Shown here: positions 62,071-64,000 of the stretch, piece by piece | How positions within the stretch are numbered: the first letter of the stretch is position 1 | Layout of the letters: each line of letters starts with the position of its first letter | From: Clytia hemisphaerica | Taxonomy: Eukaryota; Cnidaria; Hydrozoa; Leptothecata; Clytiidae | Length of the DNA stretch: 64,000 nt | Reading direction: 5' to 3' | Assembly: GCA_902728285.1 (NCBI GenBank) | Contig: CACVBU010001176.1 | Location: 377,858-441,857 of the forward strand | Position numbers and translations under genes: made by a program | Notes under the pieces: model-generated | Seen by the model: the letters and a program-made list of their open reading frames with translations, nothing else | Database searches by the model: none | Told to the model about the DNA's origin: nothing

Positions 62071-63068
62071 ATAATGATAACTGTACAGAAAAACATTTTC
62101 TAATTTTTCTTATAATACGAAGATGCGGTTACAAGTCGCTCTAGGCCATAAATCAAAAGAACGGAGAACAATTTTTTTTGACCCTCCCAATTTCGGTTTA
62201 AAACCTTTAAAACTGGGAGTGAATTTTATAAACAAAATCAGGGGGAGTTTTTTACATGAAAATAACAGCGTTTCAACTTTTCGTGAGCTTCGGAGAAAAA
62301 AAGAATCCCTTATATTCCAAGTCACAGAGTTACGAAAGATTTTTTTCCTTTTCTGAGCTCTTTATTAGGAACCCTTTACCCTTTTTTGTCCTAATTTTTT
62401 CTCGGTAGGTTAAAGAAATATTCGACTATTTTTCTCTAATGTTGGAAACTTAACTTGGTTTAAGAAGAAAAATATACGGAGGGGAACTTTTTTTAGGACT
62501 TACAAATAAAAAATCAATTATTAAAAAACCCCTTCTTTTTTAAGGGTTTTGGGGAAAATAAATAACTATATATAAAGTAGAAACAAAGATTTATAGAAAG
62601 GCAAAAAAAATTAAGGAGTATATTTTTATGAACGATTTCTTTTGTGTTTGCTTCATTATGGCATATGTTTTATGTGTGTTTTTGTTTTTGTGTCGGTCAA
62701 TATCGATTTTATTAGGGTCCTCAAAAAAGTATGGCGACTTGGAGACACAAATTCGTTCCTATTTTATATTTTGCTTTATTTTATGATATAATTGGTCGGA
62801 AAAGGTGAATCAATTGATTCTTCTTCGGGAAAAATGATTGAATTTGACCGAAAGGTTGTTGGAGAAGTAGAAGAAGCAGATTTTCGAATAGTTTTTCTCT
62901 ATTTTAAATGTTTTTTGGTATTATTGTCGAAGAAATCGAATAATTTATACCAATGATGCTTTACTGTTGTATATTGATGACATTTCGAAAAATTATTTTA
63001 AATCTTTTTTCAAGAATTTTGCCGCACTGTCAGTGGCATTCAACATGGCTTTTTCTCATCCTACTCGT
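62071..63068. other. no gene seen
   Basis: AT-rich sequence with overlapping short frames on both strands at 62110-62356 and no domain. Nothing else recognised. Confidence 0.4.
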
Positions 63069-63355
63069 AAAGGCTTGGGGAAACGAGAAGTTTTTTCCCG
63101 TTGGTGCAATGCAACATTCTCCATGCCACCAACATAAGAAAAAAAATTGCGTGTCTCGTGGTTTCTTTTTTTTGTTTCATGGGACAAAAAGTGAGGGAAA
63201 TACCCAAAAGACACGTTGATTTTGTCCCTGGGACAATGGAGCAAAATTGATTCGAATCAATTTTGCTCCATTGTCATAGGAACAAAAGTGAGAAAAGCAG
63301 AAATGTTATTTAAAGAAAAATGGGGCGGAGACGGGAGAAAGTGTCCCCAAGTCTT
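63069..63355. mobile_element. larger copy of the 484-620 MITE family
   Basis: Begins AAAGGCTTGGGGAAACGAGAAG and CGTTGGTGCAATGCAACATT, like the 484-620 element, and ends GTGTCCCCAAGTCTT. The interior holds a perfect 44-bp palindrome (63232-63275) centred on TTCGAA, flanked by inverted GGGACAAAA-like sequence. Confidence 0.7.
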
Positions 63356-64000
63356 AACACGAACTCTTCTACTTTTTCAAGGAAACAGCGGCTGGTTTTA
63401 TATCATCACGAAATGTTTCAATTCGTGTTAATAAAATGACTAGTAATATTCGTGAAATAAGATATTCGAAACTTAACTGTTTGCTTAAGAAGTAAGTTTT
63501 ATATATGAAAGAGTATTCACTTGAATTTTCAGACCAAACGTTTTATCCTCGAAAATTAATGTTTCGCTATATGTCAAATATAATTCCCTAAACCAGGTAC
63601 AGCTAAGCATCTTATATAGACTTGAAAACGTTTAGTATTCATCTGTGCTCAGCCGTTTTTAAAAAGGGTTTATTTAACCGAAAAGATTTCAAACGATAAC
63701 TGCCAAAAATTTGAAATTCTAAGGAAGCACTCCTTTGAAACCAACTAGGGTATACCGAAAAGTTAAAAAAAATTTAAATTTCAAAATAACGAATTTCAAA
63801 TAACTTTTTATTGACTTTATTCTTTGTTTTGTTAGGTTTGCACAAAATTTATAACATAAATAATTCTGATTGGCCAGGATTGGCTCTAATTGATGGAAAA
63901 TTTTCGCAGAATTTTTTTCCGAATAGGTTGTGACTTTGAAAAAAATCAAGTATTTGGTCCTTGGTAGTAGAAAATACGTAATTTTTTCTTGTAAGATTTG
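63356..64000. other. no gene seen
   Basis: AT-rich sequence to the window edge. A minus-strand frame at 63719-63949 shows no domain. Confidence 0.4.

Overview
The window is animal nuclear DNA. It is AT-rich, and its protein-coding genes are split by short GT-AG introns. The genes are bilaterian-type: a ciliary IQCB1/NPHP5 protein, two secretin-family (class B1) GPCRs, a fatty-acid transport protein and an F-box protein. The spaces between and inside the genes are full of short DNA transposons with inverted ends. I cannot fix the phylum; an invertebrate with a compact, MITE-rich genome fits.

Layout. 0-2.0 kb: MITE-like inverted repeats. 2.45-4.37 kb (-): SLC27A/FATP-type acyl-CoA synthetase in one coding exon. 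5.0-7.6 kb: a 1.7-kb terminal-inverted-repeat element carrying a nested 586-bp element with an 8-bp target duplication. 10.6-13.4 kb: a giant palindrome with two arms of about 1.3 kb. 14.3-18.2 kb: a possible small gene, a 1.85-kb element with long terminal inverted repeats, and smaller MITEs. 18.46-29.24 kb (+): a complete 14-exon IQCB1 gene (predicted 614 aa), reconstructed exon by exon with consistent splice phases. Its introns hold at least six mobile elements.

30.1-35.0 kb (-) and 41.8-48.6 kb (+): two divergently transcribed class B1 GPCR paralogues. Seven of eleven matching exons have identical lengths and every splice phase agrees. A 30-bp minisatellite (37.2-38.6 kb) lies between their 5' ends. 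46-53 kb: more MITEs of two recurring families, a tRNA-derived SINE, and a two-exon secreted cysteine-rich small protein (52.8-53.2 kb, -). 56.6-58.7 kb (-): an F-box gene whose coding sequence is interrupted by a 1,013-bp transposon. That transposon has TAT...ATA ends, a 6-bp target duplication, 20-bp subrepeats in both ends, and a decayed N-terminal piece of an IS3/integrase-like transposase. Removing the element and one target copy restores a single 384-codon frame. The last 5 kb hold only MITE-like sequence.

The genes are unrelated in function (lipid activation, cilium, hormone signalling, ubiquitin ligase adaptor) and do not form a pathway. The most interesting structure is the transposon-disrupted F-box gene, followed by the head-to-head GPCR pair, the 2.8-kb palindrome, and a MITE whose empty site can be read in a duplicated block nearby. 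All gene models come from reading the sequence; family assignments rest on remembered motif and sequence similarity, not on a search.
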